From: Magnetospirillum sp. 15-1
GTDB lineage: Bacteria; Pseudomonadota; Alphaproteobacteria; Rhodospirillales; Magnetospirillaceae
Direction of reading: 5' to 3'
DNA length: 64,000 nt
NCBI RefSeq assembly: GCF_900184795.1
Contig: NZ_FXXN01000018.1
Coordinates: forward strand, 62,001 to 126,000
The position numbers and the translations under genes were made by a program. Positions 17,501 to 25,143 of the stretch are shown one piece after another. The stretch's first letter is position 1, and each line of letters starts with the position of its first letter. The notes beneath the pieces were generated by a model, which was not told the origin of the DNA, made no database searches, and worked only from the letters and a program-made list of their open reading frames with translations.

Positions 17501-19280
17501 TCGCGCCATTGCTGGCGGTGACGCGGACGACAATGTCGTACGTTCCATGACCGCTGTTTCCGTCGTTGTAGATCTTCAACTCCGACAGATCGAACGTCTC
17601 GCCCGATTTGGCGGAAATCTGGACGGCCGAAGCCGATCCCCCATCAGTGCCGAATATATCGCGGCTCAGGCTGTTTCCCGTCATGCCGGGCATCCCGTTG
17701 AAAGCGTCGGAGGCCAGAGTGCCGCCGGTCCCCGCCGCGTTCAGTTCGGCACCGGACCCCAATGTTTGCTTAACGGCCACCGTGCCTGTTCCGTTCACGG
17801 AGCCGGAATCGAAATCAAACGTGCCGTTAGGATTGGCGTTGGACACCGTGATCGCGTTGCCGGTGGTGTCGGAGGTGTCGCCGGCCGTGACATTGCTGTC
17901 CCAATCATCGGCGGCCGCGATGTTGTAGGTTCCGCTTTGCGCCGAGGTTCCCGTCTTGTTCAACAGCCTTTCGACCTGAGCCTGATCGGCGGCGTTCAGG
18001 GTCACCGAAAAGCTGGTGGCGCTGGCGGCGGTGACGTTGGCGCTGGTCAGGGTATAGGTGGCACCGCCCTGGCCGGTCACCGTCAGCTTGCCGGTATTGA
18101 TGGTGTCACCGGCGGTCATGCCGGTGCCGGTAACGACCAACGAATTGGTGCTGGCGTCATAGGTGGCGCTAGTGATGGTGGGGCCGGAGGAAACCGCTGC
18201 GGATACCACGTCCAGGACCAATTTCTGCCCTGCGGTGAAGCTTCCGGAGCTGACCGCGATCGACAGGACCTTGCCGGAGACAGTCGGGGTAACGGTAAAA
18301 CCGAGAGAATCGGACAAGCCCGCATTCACTTGCGCGGACACGAGATGATCCAGCGTGCCGCCGGTGAAGTTCAGCAGATGGGCGTACGGCGCTTGGAAGG
18401 TACCAAGCTGATTGAAAACCAGGGTGATCGTGGAATGCGTGGCGTCGATGGGATCAACGTCCAAATTCCAAATAGAGTAAAATACCAAGTCCGTTCCTGC
18501 GGCGCCGACAGGCACCGCGCTGGCTTCGTCCGGAGTTGGTCCGAATGGGTCGTCCGAGACGTAGATTTTTGTACCGCTGAGATTAAGGATGTCCTGGTAC
18601 GTGGCAGAGGCGAATGCGGTGGACGTCACATCTCCGGAACGGGTTTCCAGCGTCCAATCGCCACCCTTAGCCGCTGCTCCCGTCACGTCATCGGACGCGG
18701 CGACGTCGGCACCGGTCACGGCGGCCAGATCGGCGACAAAGGCCTGTCCATCCGCCCCCTTGGCCACATCGCAGCCATAGATCAGTATGTCGCCGCCTGC
18801 CTTCAAGGCATGGCCGATCTCCGCCAGTTCCGCCTTGGCGGTGGCGCTGGAGAGGCTGGCATCGGTGATGGTGTCGCTGCCCAAGTGCAGGGTTGCCTCC
18901 GAGCCGTGGCTCAGGACATGGATCGAGTCATACCCCGTGTGGCTTTCCGCCCAGGCCGCCATCTGGGCCAGACCGCTTTCGCCGCCATGGATTTCGACGA
19001 TCTCGACGCCATCGCGGATTCCGGCTTCCAGCGTCTTGTAATCGGCGACGGAGGTATCGACGAAGGCCACCTCCTTCTTGCCGCCATCCTTCGACGAATC
19101 GGCCTCGCGCACCACGGAGGGGGCTGCAACAACGGGGATCAGGGCCTTGGCCGCCGCATCGGCGGCGGCATGGGCGGCATCGACCACTGCCGCGCCATCG
19201 AACATCACACGCGGTTCCAGCGTCATGATCGAAGGTTTGGCGCGACCATGCTTCCGAGACCGTCCGATCGATGCATTCAT
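11502..19280 (-). CDS. Giant DUF4347/RTX-type surface adhesin
   Basis: 2,592 residues from the ATG at 19280 (MNASIGRS, GGAG 11 bases upstream). Near residue 22 is LEPRVMFDGAA, the conserved N-terminal tag of DUF4347 adhesins, followed by DUF4347 (about 60-235). Then come many Ig/cadherin-like repeats with Ala/Thr/Ser/Gly-rich linkers, a right-handed beta-helix (nt ~13.1-14.1 kb, DGDTVLIQDGTYRGQF), RTX calcium repeats (GGAGNDTLTTGSGNDELTGG, nt ~12.8-12.9 kb), a Pro/Thr linker, a putative-Ig domain (PGWMVFNPQTGTFEGTPPPG) and a basic C-terminal tail (KLSLSEQLRSM). There is no Sec signal peptide. It probably mediates surface attachment or biofilm and is exported by the TolC/HlyD/M50 proteins encoded downstream. 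Confidence 0.88.
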   Translation of the reverse strand: MNASIGRSRKHGRAKPSIMTLEPRVMFDGAAVVDAAHAAADAAAKALIPVVAAPSVVREADSSKDGGKKEVAFVDTSVADYKTLEAGIRDGVEIVEIHGGESGLAQMAAWAESHTGYDSIHVLSHGSEATLHLGSDTITDASLSSATAKAELAEIGHALKAGGDILIYGCDVAKGADGQAFVADLAAVTGADVAASDDVTGAAAKGGDWTLETRSGDVTSTAFASATYQDILNLSGTKIYVSDDPFGPTPDEASAVPVGAAGTDLVFYSIWNLDVDPIDATHSTITLVFNQLGTFQAPYAHLLNFTGGTLDHLVSAQVNAGLSDSLGFTVTPTVSGKVLSIAVSSGSFTAGQKLVLDVVSAAVSSGPTITSATYDASTNSLVVTGTGMTAGDTINTGKLTVTGQGGATYTLTSANVTAASATSFSVTLNAADQAQVERLLNKTGTSAQSGTYNIAAADDWDSNVTAGDTSDTTGNAITVSNANPNGTFDFDSGSVNGTGTVAVKQTLGSGAELNAAGTGGTLASDAFNGMPGMTGNSLSRDIFGTDGGSASAVQISAKSGETFDLSELKIYNDGNSGHGTYDIVVRVTASNGASFDVSVSEDSTQTLVAGVTSGFTLANFGQIAWFTVTRVSGGSPGTLSIAIDDVVMSNITAAPAGPTITSATYNASTNSLVVTGTGMTTGDSIDVSKLTVTGQGGSTYTLTSANVTAASATSFSVTLNAADQAGVEALLNKTGTTALGGTTYNIAGAADWDSSRTTAADTTGNAITVSNANPGGVFTFDAASGSGAVTGGSATWTENGYTLSISSVGNGAGEFYGAGFDAGPSPSAEGLSVGNAGISAMTTVSVTISLTGYTFDFSGVQIADGTNDMTGTYSINSNKNGTALTGSAPAAVSPISFTTANASGSNFTGISSVTISYSEASNLFGILDNLILSNITPLPAGPTVTSINRHTGASATNNATSEQFDVTFSASVTGVDAADFTLTNTGTAAGTIGTVTDSGDHIHYTVSVTGVGGDGTMRLDLNSSGTGIQDGSSNAITAGYTSGQTYTLDHTAPSITNITLDNTVYKVGDTITATITVASDTDTDTLSGGGLTIGGHAFGSLTKTSDTTYTATYVVQSGDTDVFAGHPAVSAVLVDGAGNASTAYTTAIAAATTIDGHAPTDVTLSATVCAITGGSNAATLTATDTNSGSETFTYALVADGGTPANSADNAKFTISGNRLVVGGTDLVDGTTYHVNVRVTDAGGNTYTKPLTITAHNYPSVSSIHNSGNASTVQTKGTGGLDYTVTFNQAVDNVDLADFSVVKGAGVTGTAVISVTAGADGSSSYTVHVAGLAGDGTVELDLNASGTGITATSGALAIAAGYTSGQTYTLDNTAPAAAVIGTVATDNKVSAAEKTAGVTVSGTAEANSSVAVTWGSTTHTVTADGTGNWTSTFTSGEIPADAASSTISATATDAVGNAGSAGTRAVTINTTAPTDITPSGTTTPISISSTVATLSATDATSGETFAYSLPNGIGDNAKFSITGNVLSVGGTALTDGQTYSVTVRATDSAGNSFDKVLTFTGRAGPNLDLNATTGGSGNTVTLANANGGVAAADATISQMGGASWTNGTLVIQRVMGSGTADGNQNDIFSFGSGVISNRTITLGQDIADGTLSVGGTQIASWTYDHATGRLSFTFNASADSTAIQTLVRAIGYSNATPYGTATLRFALTDSTGTVNADASVTSSTIYVDQTAYDTDGDGADGFNLAEALAKASDGDTVLIQDGTYRGQFIASKAVTINAVNGAGHVTLEAPDTADLVASVQAGMSNRARYAVLDLRTATTAQGTVTVRNITVDGRYQAHDPTLNPHANGSEDLLGIAVYNTNAMIDGVTVQHIASVVDANGDYSGYSENFGILAEATAASPASVTIKNSTITTVQKTSIVAWGAGLTVTVQNNAITGLGSHGPSNINGMQIGSGGARAGTLATISGNTITNLGSNDSTWSATGILLRQVGVSEIYNNTIRSSGVSQYGGATTGIGLNEVSSSLSVHDNSLGNVAQGILVESPNGTLYNGSHTFTNNDGSEAAWSFIDSHDAADVADQAANSETITVNTSAVRNGRGFLEYTLYGGNDVFTETGAAVTKVDGGAGNDTLTTGSGNDELTGGDGADILTGGAGSDKFFVGDGDTIRDLTVSDNIRLAGLTVPLSRMTVSTAGADAVLAIDTDGNGSADVTITLTGLAGITVNSLVVTQVAVDGGSDTNIALKPTAAETPPPNTNPVPTPTPQPLPTPVSTAAPTDTTSAVLVTTVRATDAAPPVTAATGSISTVGGTPIKNVVQASSQSSANEVSNDAKNAASFGSSQSASISMVGGTPITNVIAASMSFASEKTAFTTTASMAAPTAGGGISGSASAVVSGDGRSVSGASAGSALSSGGFQVQLASRSPGGGDALVVNAPVRDAGFALGARVSVQIPADSFASTRPDATVTLTATRANGATLPGWMVFNPQTGTFEGTPPPGFKGEVVVKVVARDNEGREAVQTFKIQVGEGGQGNVAPQGEGEGRGQPQAPGRSGDAGGASKHAAAGPVGKLSLSEQLRSMSKEGRLAKQAALLGNLMSGGRAA
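17041..17314 (-). repeat. Internal adhesin repeat, copy 2 (pair with 17917-18187)
   Basis: This stretch and 17917-18187 encode the same ~90-residue module (LTSANVTAASATSFSVTLNA and TSATY-ASTNSLVVTGTGMT) and are nearly identical in DNA over their central ~110 bases. The low divergence next to older, diverged repeats points to a recent intragenic duplication or conversion. Confidence 0.8.
17917..18187 (-). repeat. Internal adhesin repeat, copy 1 (pair with 17041-17314)
   Basis: Partner of the repeat at 17041-17314. In the protein this copy comes first because the gene is on the minus strand. Such pairs can expand or contract by recombination and vary adhesin length. Confidence 0.8.
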
Positions 19281-19383
19281 AACCTGGCTCCGTTGCTCAG
19301 AGTTGGCCTGCCTCGAACCCAACGGGTCCGTGCAAGTCCAAGCCAAACTCGGCCAAAGTTTCACTGAACATCAACAGAACGGG

Positions 19384-19402
19384 CAACGTCTAACAACGTC
19401 TA
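19384..19402 (-). promoter_or_regulatory. Tandem TAGACGTTG repeat upstream of adhesin gene
   Basis: Two copies of CAACGTCTA (plus strand, 19384-19392 and 19394-19402) are spaced 10 bp centre to centre, one helical turn, about 105 bp before the adhesin start. This fits a binding site for a response regulator dimer, and the HTH-REC gene next door is an obvious candidate. Inference only. Confidence 0.4.
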
Positions 19403-19465
19403 TAGTCACTCACTTTGTAGCGACAGCCAGGTGTTCCTGGATTTATGTTATAATCTAGACGTGTC

Positions 19466-20179
19466 TTACGCTGTTCTCGGAACAAACGTCTCCAGCGCAA
19501 CTCTCAATGCGCCCACATCCACGGGCTTTGTAATCAGCGGCAACCCACTGGCGGATATTTTACGCATCCGTTCGGGTGTCGCCTCGCCCGTGATCAGAAG
19601 GACCGGCAGTCCGGGGATGATCTGGCGCAGATAGGAGGCGGTGTCCACGCCATCCATTCCACCGGGCAACAGAAAATCGATGATGGCGATATCGGGAGAG
19701 ACTTCCCGTTTCGCCACCATGGCCACGGCAGCCTCACCCCGCACGGCCTCGACGGACAGGAAATTCCATCGTTTCAAGACTGCTCGGGTCGCCCTCAGGA
19801 TCGATTCGTCATCCTCGATGACCAAGACCGTCGGCAGGGTCGAACGGGAAGCGTCTTGCCATCCCAACGCAGTCCTATCGAAGCTGGCGGATGCCGCCAG
19901 CACCTCTCCGCCGCCATCGATAATGGCCAAAGGAACCAAAGCCCGGCGGACCACATCGTAGGCCAATGACAGGGGACTTACGTCCTGACTGTCGAGCAGC
20001 GCCCGCAACCGTGCCATGATGGTGATGCTGGGCTGGTCAACGCCACGTTCCCAGCGCGAAACCGTCCGCTGCCCCACACCGAGAAATGAAGCAAGGTCAT
20101 GCTGGCTTAGTCCGCATTCCTTGCGAAAACGCAAAATCCGCTCTTGCAGGTCCGCTTCTTCCATTCGACCGTTCCCCAT
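19466..20179 (-). CDS. Response regulator with N-terminal XRE-type HTH and C-terminal receiver
   Basis: 237 residues; an alternative ATG at 20164 has a better ribosome site (GGGGAA). Residues ~10-65 are a Cro/C1-type helix-turn-helix (CGLSQHDLASFLGVGQRTVS), a short linker region (~70-110) may be a small sensor fold, and residues ~115-235 form a receiver domain with the acidic pair IEDDE, phosphoacceptor D168 (IAIIDFLLPGGMDG), switch Thr (LLITGEA) and Lys (ITKP). This order, DNA-binding first and receiver last, is the reverse of most response regulators. It starts 18 bp after the histidine kinase stop, so they form a pair. The adhesin gene downstream is a likely target. Confidence 0.85.
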   Translation of the reverse strand: MGNGRMEEADLQERILRFRKECGLSQHDLASFLGVGQRTVSRWERGVDQPSITIMARLRALLDSQDVSPLSLAYDVVRRALVPLAIIDGGGEVLAASASFDRTALGWQDASRSTLPTVLVIEDDESILRATRAVLKRWNFLSVEAVRGEAAVAMVAKREVSPDIAIIDFLLPGGMDGVDTASYLRQIIPGLPVLLITGEATPERMRKISASGLPLITKPVDVGALRVALETFVPRTA

Positions 20180-20197
20180 AAGGGCCGCATATGCGCT

Positions 20198-21670
20198 TCA
20201 CTTACACCGCAATGTCACGGCAGGCGGCTTCGGGGCAACGTCTAAACCCGCCTTACTCCAATTCGTTCCATCCACCGCGGCAGGAATCCGGATGGCGAAA
20301 ATTGTTCCCCGACCGGGTCTGGACGAGACGGAAAGCCCGTGCCCCAAGAGATCGGCCATGCGCTTGACGATCGCCAAGCCCAGGCCCAGCCCCTTGAGCT
20401 GCTGTCTGGCCGGATTGTGGAGTTGCCGGTATTCCTCGAATATCTCTTCCGTTTTGTCGGCAGGAATGCCAACACCGTCGTCACAGACCAGAAGATGGAC
20501 GTCGTCACCCCGGCGGCGGCATCCCACCAGAACCCTTCCGCCGGGGGTGAACTTGATACCGTTGGCGACCAGATTGGCCAGAATGCGCGTTAGCAGGGCC
20601 GGATCACTTCGCACCATCAGGGAAGAGGATACGAAGCGAAAGTCCACCTCATTGGCCAGCGCGCTTCGCCCAAACCCCTGCTCAACCCGCTTGAAAACAG
20701 TCTCCACCGAGCAATCGACAATGCTGGGGACAATGGCCCCCGCCTCCAATCGCGCCATTTCCAGCAAGGCGTTCAACTGTTCCGTCATACCGCCGATCAC
20801 ACCGTCCATCTCGTCGAAAAGAACAGCAGATTCGCTGTTGTCTTCGAGATATCCATCCGCCGCCGCCGTCAGCAATAAACGCAAGGCGTGGACAGCCTGG
20901 CGCAGATCGTGACCGGTCGCCGCCAGGAAACGGGATTTCGCACCCAACGCCATTTCCGCCGCGTCCTTGGCTTTCCGCAGATCCGCCGTCATGGACCTGA
21001 TCTGAGCCCCCAGGAAAGCCTCTTCCCGCTCCGCGTCCATGAGCAGAACCGCGATCCCCAAGGCTGCCACGGACAGGAGAGCCAGGATAAAATAAAAAGC
21101 CTGATAGCCGTCCAGGCTCAGGAAATCCGCGATGTGGTGATCCCGGATCGCCACGTCGGCGACGCGAAGGAGGAGCGCCCCGACCCAGCCGAGGAAGGAT
21201 GCACTCAGCACGGTGGTGCTTCGCAACCGGTTTTCCCGCCAAATGCCGTGAAGCATGACGGCTCCGTGGAGAAAAAAGGGCAGCCGCGATAGCGATATAA
21301 GAACAATCCGCAGATTGATGGTGGGAAATGCCACATGGGCGATCCAGTAAGCGAGGACCAGACCCAGAGTAGTAACCCCATAGACCGTGAGCGGAATTTT
21401 CCGCCGCGCCATGATGCAGACGCCGGCATGGGCGGCAAGGGTGGAGAGCAGAACCAGGGCGTTGCCACCGGTGACAAACACAAACACCCATTCCGGCGGG
21501 CGAAGAATGATCAGCAATACGCCAAGCCCATAAAGAGCGCCTGACGCCGCAAAATAGATCCAGGGAAGATCACGCCGCCTCCTCCCGCCAATGGCGACGA
21601 TCGTCGCCGCGGTAACGAGGGCGACCAGCGCCGAGGAAAAGGCCAGTGTTCCAACATCAAGCTTCAGCAC
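20198..21670 (-). CDS. Membrane histidine kinase with seven-segment N-terminal sensor
   Basis: 490 residues. About seven hydrophobic segments fill residues 1-212, with no large periplasmic loop, so the signal is probably sensed in the membrane. A short coiled coil leads to the H box (FLAATGHDLRQAVHAL, His254), followed by the ATPase boxes: N (LVANGIKF), G1 (VCDDGVGIP), F (EEYRQL), G2 (GLGLGLAIVKRMADLLG). All motifs needed for autophosphorylation are present. The partner is the HTH-REC regulator immediately downstream. Confidence 0.88.
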   Translation of the reverse strand: MLKLDVGTLAFSSALVALVTAATIVAIGGRRRRDLPWIYFAASGALYGLGVLLIILRPPEWVFVFVTGGNALVLLSTLAAHAGVCIMARRKIPLTVYGVTTLGLVLAYWIAHVAFPTINLRIVLISLSRLPFFLHGAVMLHGIWRENRLRSTTVLSASFLGWVGALLLRVADVAIRDHHIADFLSLDGYQAFYFILALLSVAALGIAVLLMDAEREEAFLGAQIRSMTADLRKAKDAAEMALGAKSRFLAATGHDLRQAVHALRLLLTAAADGYLEDNSESAVLFDEMDGVIGGMTEQLNALLEMARLEAGAIVPSIVDCSVETVFKRVEQGFGRSALANEVDFRFVSSSLMVRSDPALLTRILANLVANGIKFTPGGRVLVGCRRRGDDVHLLVCDDGVGIPADKTEEIFEEYRQLHNPARQQLKGLGLGLAIVKRMADLLGHGLSVSSRPGRGTIFAIRIPAAVDGTNWSKAGLDVAPKPPAVTLRCK

Positions 21671-22081
21671 GGTTCAGACGCCTTCTTCAGGGAACAGGCC
21701 AACCGCCACGTCCCGCTCTGGACAACATGGCGGCGTTGTCGAGCTATCTCCCACTCTTCACCATCGAGACCACCGCCCACCCCATCAGGGCCATCCTCCC
21801 ATAACCGGTTCAAGACATTTCCCCAGATGACCAACCAAATATAAGCGATGCTTCTGCGGGCTTATATTTGGTTGCGGAGGCTCAGACTGAGCCATGAAGC
21901 CCAACGACCCCTTTGTAAAATTACCCGCTAACTATCTGATTCCATTGGCGCGGGTTGCTACGTTTCGCACCGTTCCCTCGGCCCGCCCATTCGAGTCAAC
22001 TTATTGATCTTCCAACGGAAATCATGGAACACTGCCGTTTCCATGGTCTGCACCGTCCACTAGGGCATTGCCCCCGACGTT
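21671..22081. other. Intergenic region with a long perfect inverted repeat
   Basis: No gene is supported. The main feature is a perfect 15-bp inverted repeat with arms CAACCAAATATAAGC (21832-21846) and GCTTATATTTGGTTG (21860-21874) around a 13-base spacer. It lies 160 bp upstream of the histidine kinase start and 208 bp beyond the EAL gene stop. It could terminate the chemotaxis/EAL transcript or be an operator; there is no T tract. Confidence 0.6.
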
Positions 22082-23341
22082 CTACCCGTTCGGGAACAGC
22101 CACTGGACGATCTGGTCCGGAGGCGTGGGGCGGCCGAACAGGTAGCCCTGGCCGACGTCGATTCCCAGTTTCCTCAGCGCCTGCAAATGCTCGTCATCCT
22201 CGATTCCCTCGGCGACGACCGACATCCCCAGGTGCTTGGCCAGCGCGGCGGCGAGGCGGACCAGTTCGGCCTGACGGCCACCGGGGCCGAGCCGTTGGAT
22301 CAGGCTTTTGTCGATCTTCATGAAATCCAGTCCGAACAGGTCCAATTGTCCCAGGGATGAATAGCCGGAACCGAAATCGTCCACCCCCACCGACACGCCG
22401 GTCCGCCGAAGGCGGCCCAATTTCTCCGCCATGACCGGCGGGTCGGTGGCCAGGGCGGTCTCGGTGAGTTCCAGCTTGAGAAAGGTCGGGTCGATCCCGG
22501 TCTCGGCCACCACCTCGGTGATGGCATCCTCGATGCCGGCCGACATCAGCTGAACGGGGGAAAGATTGACGCTCATGGTCACCGGCCGGCCCTTGGCGGC
22601 CCACTCCACCTGCTGGCGGCAGGCGGTCCACAGCACATAATGCCCAAGCCCGATGATCAGGCCGCAGGCTTCCGCCACCGGGATGAAGCGGTCCGGCGGA
22701 ATCGGCCCCAGGTCCGGACGGGTCCAGCGTAGCAACGCCTCGAATCCGACCAGACGGTTGGTATCGGGCGAGGTCAGATCGACCAGCGGCTGGTAGACCA
22801 CATGGAACTGATCGGTCTCGAAGGCGGCGCGCATGTTGTTTTCGATGTGGAAATCATGGTCCATTTTAGAGGCCAGGGCCGGATCGTAGAGACGGGCGCA
22901 GCCGAGGTGGGAACGGCGGGCCTCGTCCATGGCTGCCAGGGCGTCCTTCAGCAGGGCTGTCCCATTCTCCTGGTCGGACCCGGCCATGGCCACTCCGATG
23001 AACGGCGGGCTGAACACATCCCGTCCGTTGAAGCAATGGGGCGAGGAGCACAGGGCGACCAGCCGGTGGGCCAGATTCATAACCTCGGCGGAATCGGCGC
23101 AACGAACGACCACGCCGTAACGGGCGTCGCGCAGCCGATGAATCGAGATGCCGGAAAGCTGGTTCCGCAGCAATGCCTGCACGGCTTCCAGCACCGCGTC
23201 GCCGCCGCCGAGCCCAAGGTTGCGGTCGATGAAATCCAGGCGCCCCAGCCCCACCAGCAGCAATGCGGCCCCCTTCCCGCCGTTGCGGGCCGCTGCTACC
23301 GCCGCATCCAATTCGGCAAAGAAATCAGCATGGATGTCCAT
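22082..23341 (-). CDS. c-di-GMP phosphodiesterase (EAL) with degenerate GGDEF domain
   Basis: 419 residues, soluble. Residues ~1-150 are a GGDEF fold in which the catalytic loop reads RDARYG, so no cyclase activity is expected. The EAL domain (~165-415) keeps EALLRW, the Asn/Glu metal ligands (NLSPVQL, LELTE), DDFGSGYSSL, KIDKSLI and AEGIED, and should hydrolyse c-di-GMP. It is the last gene of the chemotaxis operon (11 bp after the MCP-like gene), which links c-di-GMP breakdown to the sensory pathway. Confidence 0.9.
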   Translation of the reverse strand: MDIHADFFAELDAAVAAARNGGKGAALLLVGLGRLDFIDRNLGLGGGDAVLEAVQALLRNQLSGISIHRLRDARYGVVVRCADSAEVMNLAHRLVALCSSPHCFNGRDVFSPPFIGVAMAGSDQENGTALLKDALAAMDEARRSHLGCARLYDPALASKMDHDFHIENNMRAAFETDQFHVVYQPLVDLTSPDTNRLVGFEALLRWTRPDLGPIPPDRFIPVAEACGLIIGLGHYVLWTACRQQVEWAAKGRPVTMSVNLSPVQLMSAGIEDAITEVVAETGIDPTFLKLELTETALATDPPVMAEKLGRLRRTGVSVGVDDFGSGYSSLGQLDLFGLDFMKIDKSLIQRLGPGGRQAELVRLAAALAKHLGMSVVAEGIEDDEHLQALRKLGIDVGQGYLFGRPTPPDQIVQWLFPNG

Positions 23342-23352
23342 GGGGCCACTCC

Positions 23353-25143
23353 CTAGAGGAAACAGTCGTCCAGATCGGCGGCGGCAATTGCGGGCGGTCC
23401 CGCTTTTTTCGCCGGTTCGGCGCCGATTTCGTCGGCAAACAAGTCATGGACCATCCGTTCGCTGTCCATGGTGTAATGCGCCCGCAGCAGGCGCTCCATC
23501 TCGTCGCGCACCTGGCGTGGATCGCTGCGATTGGGATCGACCTCGTCCGCCAAAGCCTCGATCTCCGCAGATACCCGATCGAGTGTCTTGCCGACGAGAT
23601 CGCCAATCTCCATGGACTGCGCGATGTCGGCCAGTTCCCCGGCCACCGTGTCGATCTCGCTCCGAAGCCGGGAGAACGATCCGTCCACCGTTTCCCCCAG
23701 TTCGGTCAGCGCCCTCAGGGACGCCTCCATCGCCCCCATGGCCGTCCGGCTCAGGGTTTCGACGCCCGCATCCGATGATTGCGCCAGCGCTTCGGCGGTC
23801 GTCATGGCCTCGGCCAGGGGACCGGCGAGGCGGCGGGCCTGCTCTTCCGTCCGCCGGCTGCATCCACGCAATTCGTGGGCGACGACCCCCAGGGCCAGGC
23901 CCCGCCCGCCCAGGCGGCCGCATTTGAGCGTCGCATTCAGCCCCATCACCCGCATATCCGCGTCGATGGACTGGATAGCCAGCAGATCGGCGGCCATTGA
24001 TGAGAATTCCGTCGCCATGCCCTCGACCAGCCGCTTCAAGGTCCGGCGTGCCTCGTCAGTCTGCATCAGCAGAGCCTTGGCCGCCGCCATGTCCCGTTCC
24101 AGGTCGCCGACAAACGAGACGTTGCCCGATGCCTGGCCGGCGGCGAAAGTTTCCACCGCCAGGGACGAAACCTGGCGGGCATCGCCCGCCAGTCCGCGCA
24201 TGAGGGCAGCCAAGCTGTCCACGCGGCCGCAGAACTCGTCGCGCGTACGCTCCAACTGTGCCGCCTGCAGCCTCAGCACTGTACCTGCCAGGGCCGCCAT
24301 ACGGCATTCGTCCTCTGCCGGGTCCGACATCGACAGATCCGGGGCGACGTCCCCTTCCGCCGGAGGCAGCATTCCGGCAAGAGTGGTCAACGCCGATGAC
24401 ACATGGGCTATGCGCTGCGAAGCGATGTCGTTGATCTGCATCTCGCCGATGGCGGCGGCGATCCGCCTCGCCACGTCGACCGAGCGCAGCACCACATCGG
24501 CGACGGTTCGGCCGGCATCGTCGCGATGCTTGGCCATGCTCCTCAGCCCGTCCTGCAGCCGGGCCTGGATCGAGTCCAGTTCACGGGCGTTGCGCCGCTC
24601 CAGTTCGATGGTCTCGAAGCGCGTCTCGTCGATGGTGTGCCGCAATTGGACCAGGCGCGACGCCGTCTGGTCGATGGAAGCCAGAGCGAGTTCGCCGAGC
24701 TTGGCGATCTCCACCGTGAAGACGCTGAAATCCTGGCCGGATTCCGCAAGATAGGCGGCTTGAACCTTGCCGTTCATGGATAGAAGCCCGACCTCCCCCA
24801 CGATCTTGCGTAGGATTTCGACCTGGTCGGCCACAATCCGGGTCTGGTCGGCCAGACTCTCGATGCGGACGCCGCCACTCTCGCCGTGGGCGGCGAGGAC
24901 GACGATCTGCCCGACCGCGTCGGTGATCTGCCGGGTGGCTTCCGCCGATTGCGTTGCCGACAACTGGTCTCGCAGCCCCTCGAGATCGTCTTCCACCGTG
25001 CGCAGGACGGTCACCGCGCGCGACAGCACCGTGCCATAGGCGATGAAGGCCCGTTCGGCGGGGGCGTGAAGTTCATCCAGCGCCCTGGCCAGTCGCAGCA
25101 GCCGCTCCGGCAGGCGGCCCGTCAGGGGATTGGGCGCGTTCAT
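23353..25143 (-). CDS. Soluble, divergent MCP-like signalling protein
   Basis: 596 residues from MNAPNPL at 25143, which overlaps the cheB stop (ATGA). It is all-helical with heptad patterns throughout and no membrane segment. Near residue 415, [20 protein letters not shown] followed by AVVAHELRG-like sequence recalls the MCP hairpin tip, but the canonical tip is not preserved. It may be a cytosolic receptor or an output protein of the Che pathway. The C-terminus ([20 protein letters not shown]) is charged. The gene's position between cheB and the EAL gene supports a signalling role. Confidence 0.65.
   Translation of the reverse strand: MNAPNPLTGRLPERLLRLARALDELHAPAERAFIAYGTVLSRAVTVLRTVEDDLEGLRDQLSATQSAEATRQITDAVGQIVVLAAHGESGGVRIESLADQTRIVADQVEILRKIVGEVGLLSMNGKVQAAYLAESGQDFSVFTVEIAKLGELALASIDQTASRLVQLRHTIDETRFETIELERRNARELDSIQARLQDGLRSMAKHRDDAGRTVADVVLRSVDVARRIAAAIGEMQINDIASQRIAHVSSALTTLAGMLPPAEGDVAPDLSMSDPAEDECRMAALAGTVLRLQAAQLERTRDEFCGRVDSLAALMRGLAGDARQVSSLAVETFAAGQASGNVSFVGDLERDMAAAKALLMQTDEARRTLKRLVEGMATEFSSMAADLLAIQSIDADMRVMGLNATLKCGRLGGRGLALGVVAHELRGCSRRTEEQARRLAGPLAEAMTTAEALAQSSDAGVETLSRTAMGAMEASLRALTELGETVDGSFSRLRSEIDTVAGELADIAQSMEIGDLVGKTLDRVSAEIEALADEVDPNRSDPRQVRDEMERLLRAHYTMDSERMVHDLFADEIGAEPAKKAGPPAIAAADLDDCFL

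Noticed and set aside
12800-19280. CRISPR-like or satellite array in the repetitive stretch
   Set aside because: The repeats are protein-coding Ig/RTX modules with variable length and no uniform spacers.
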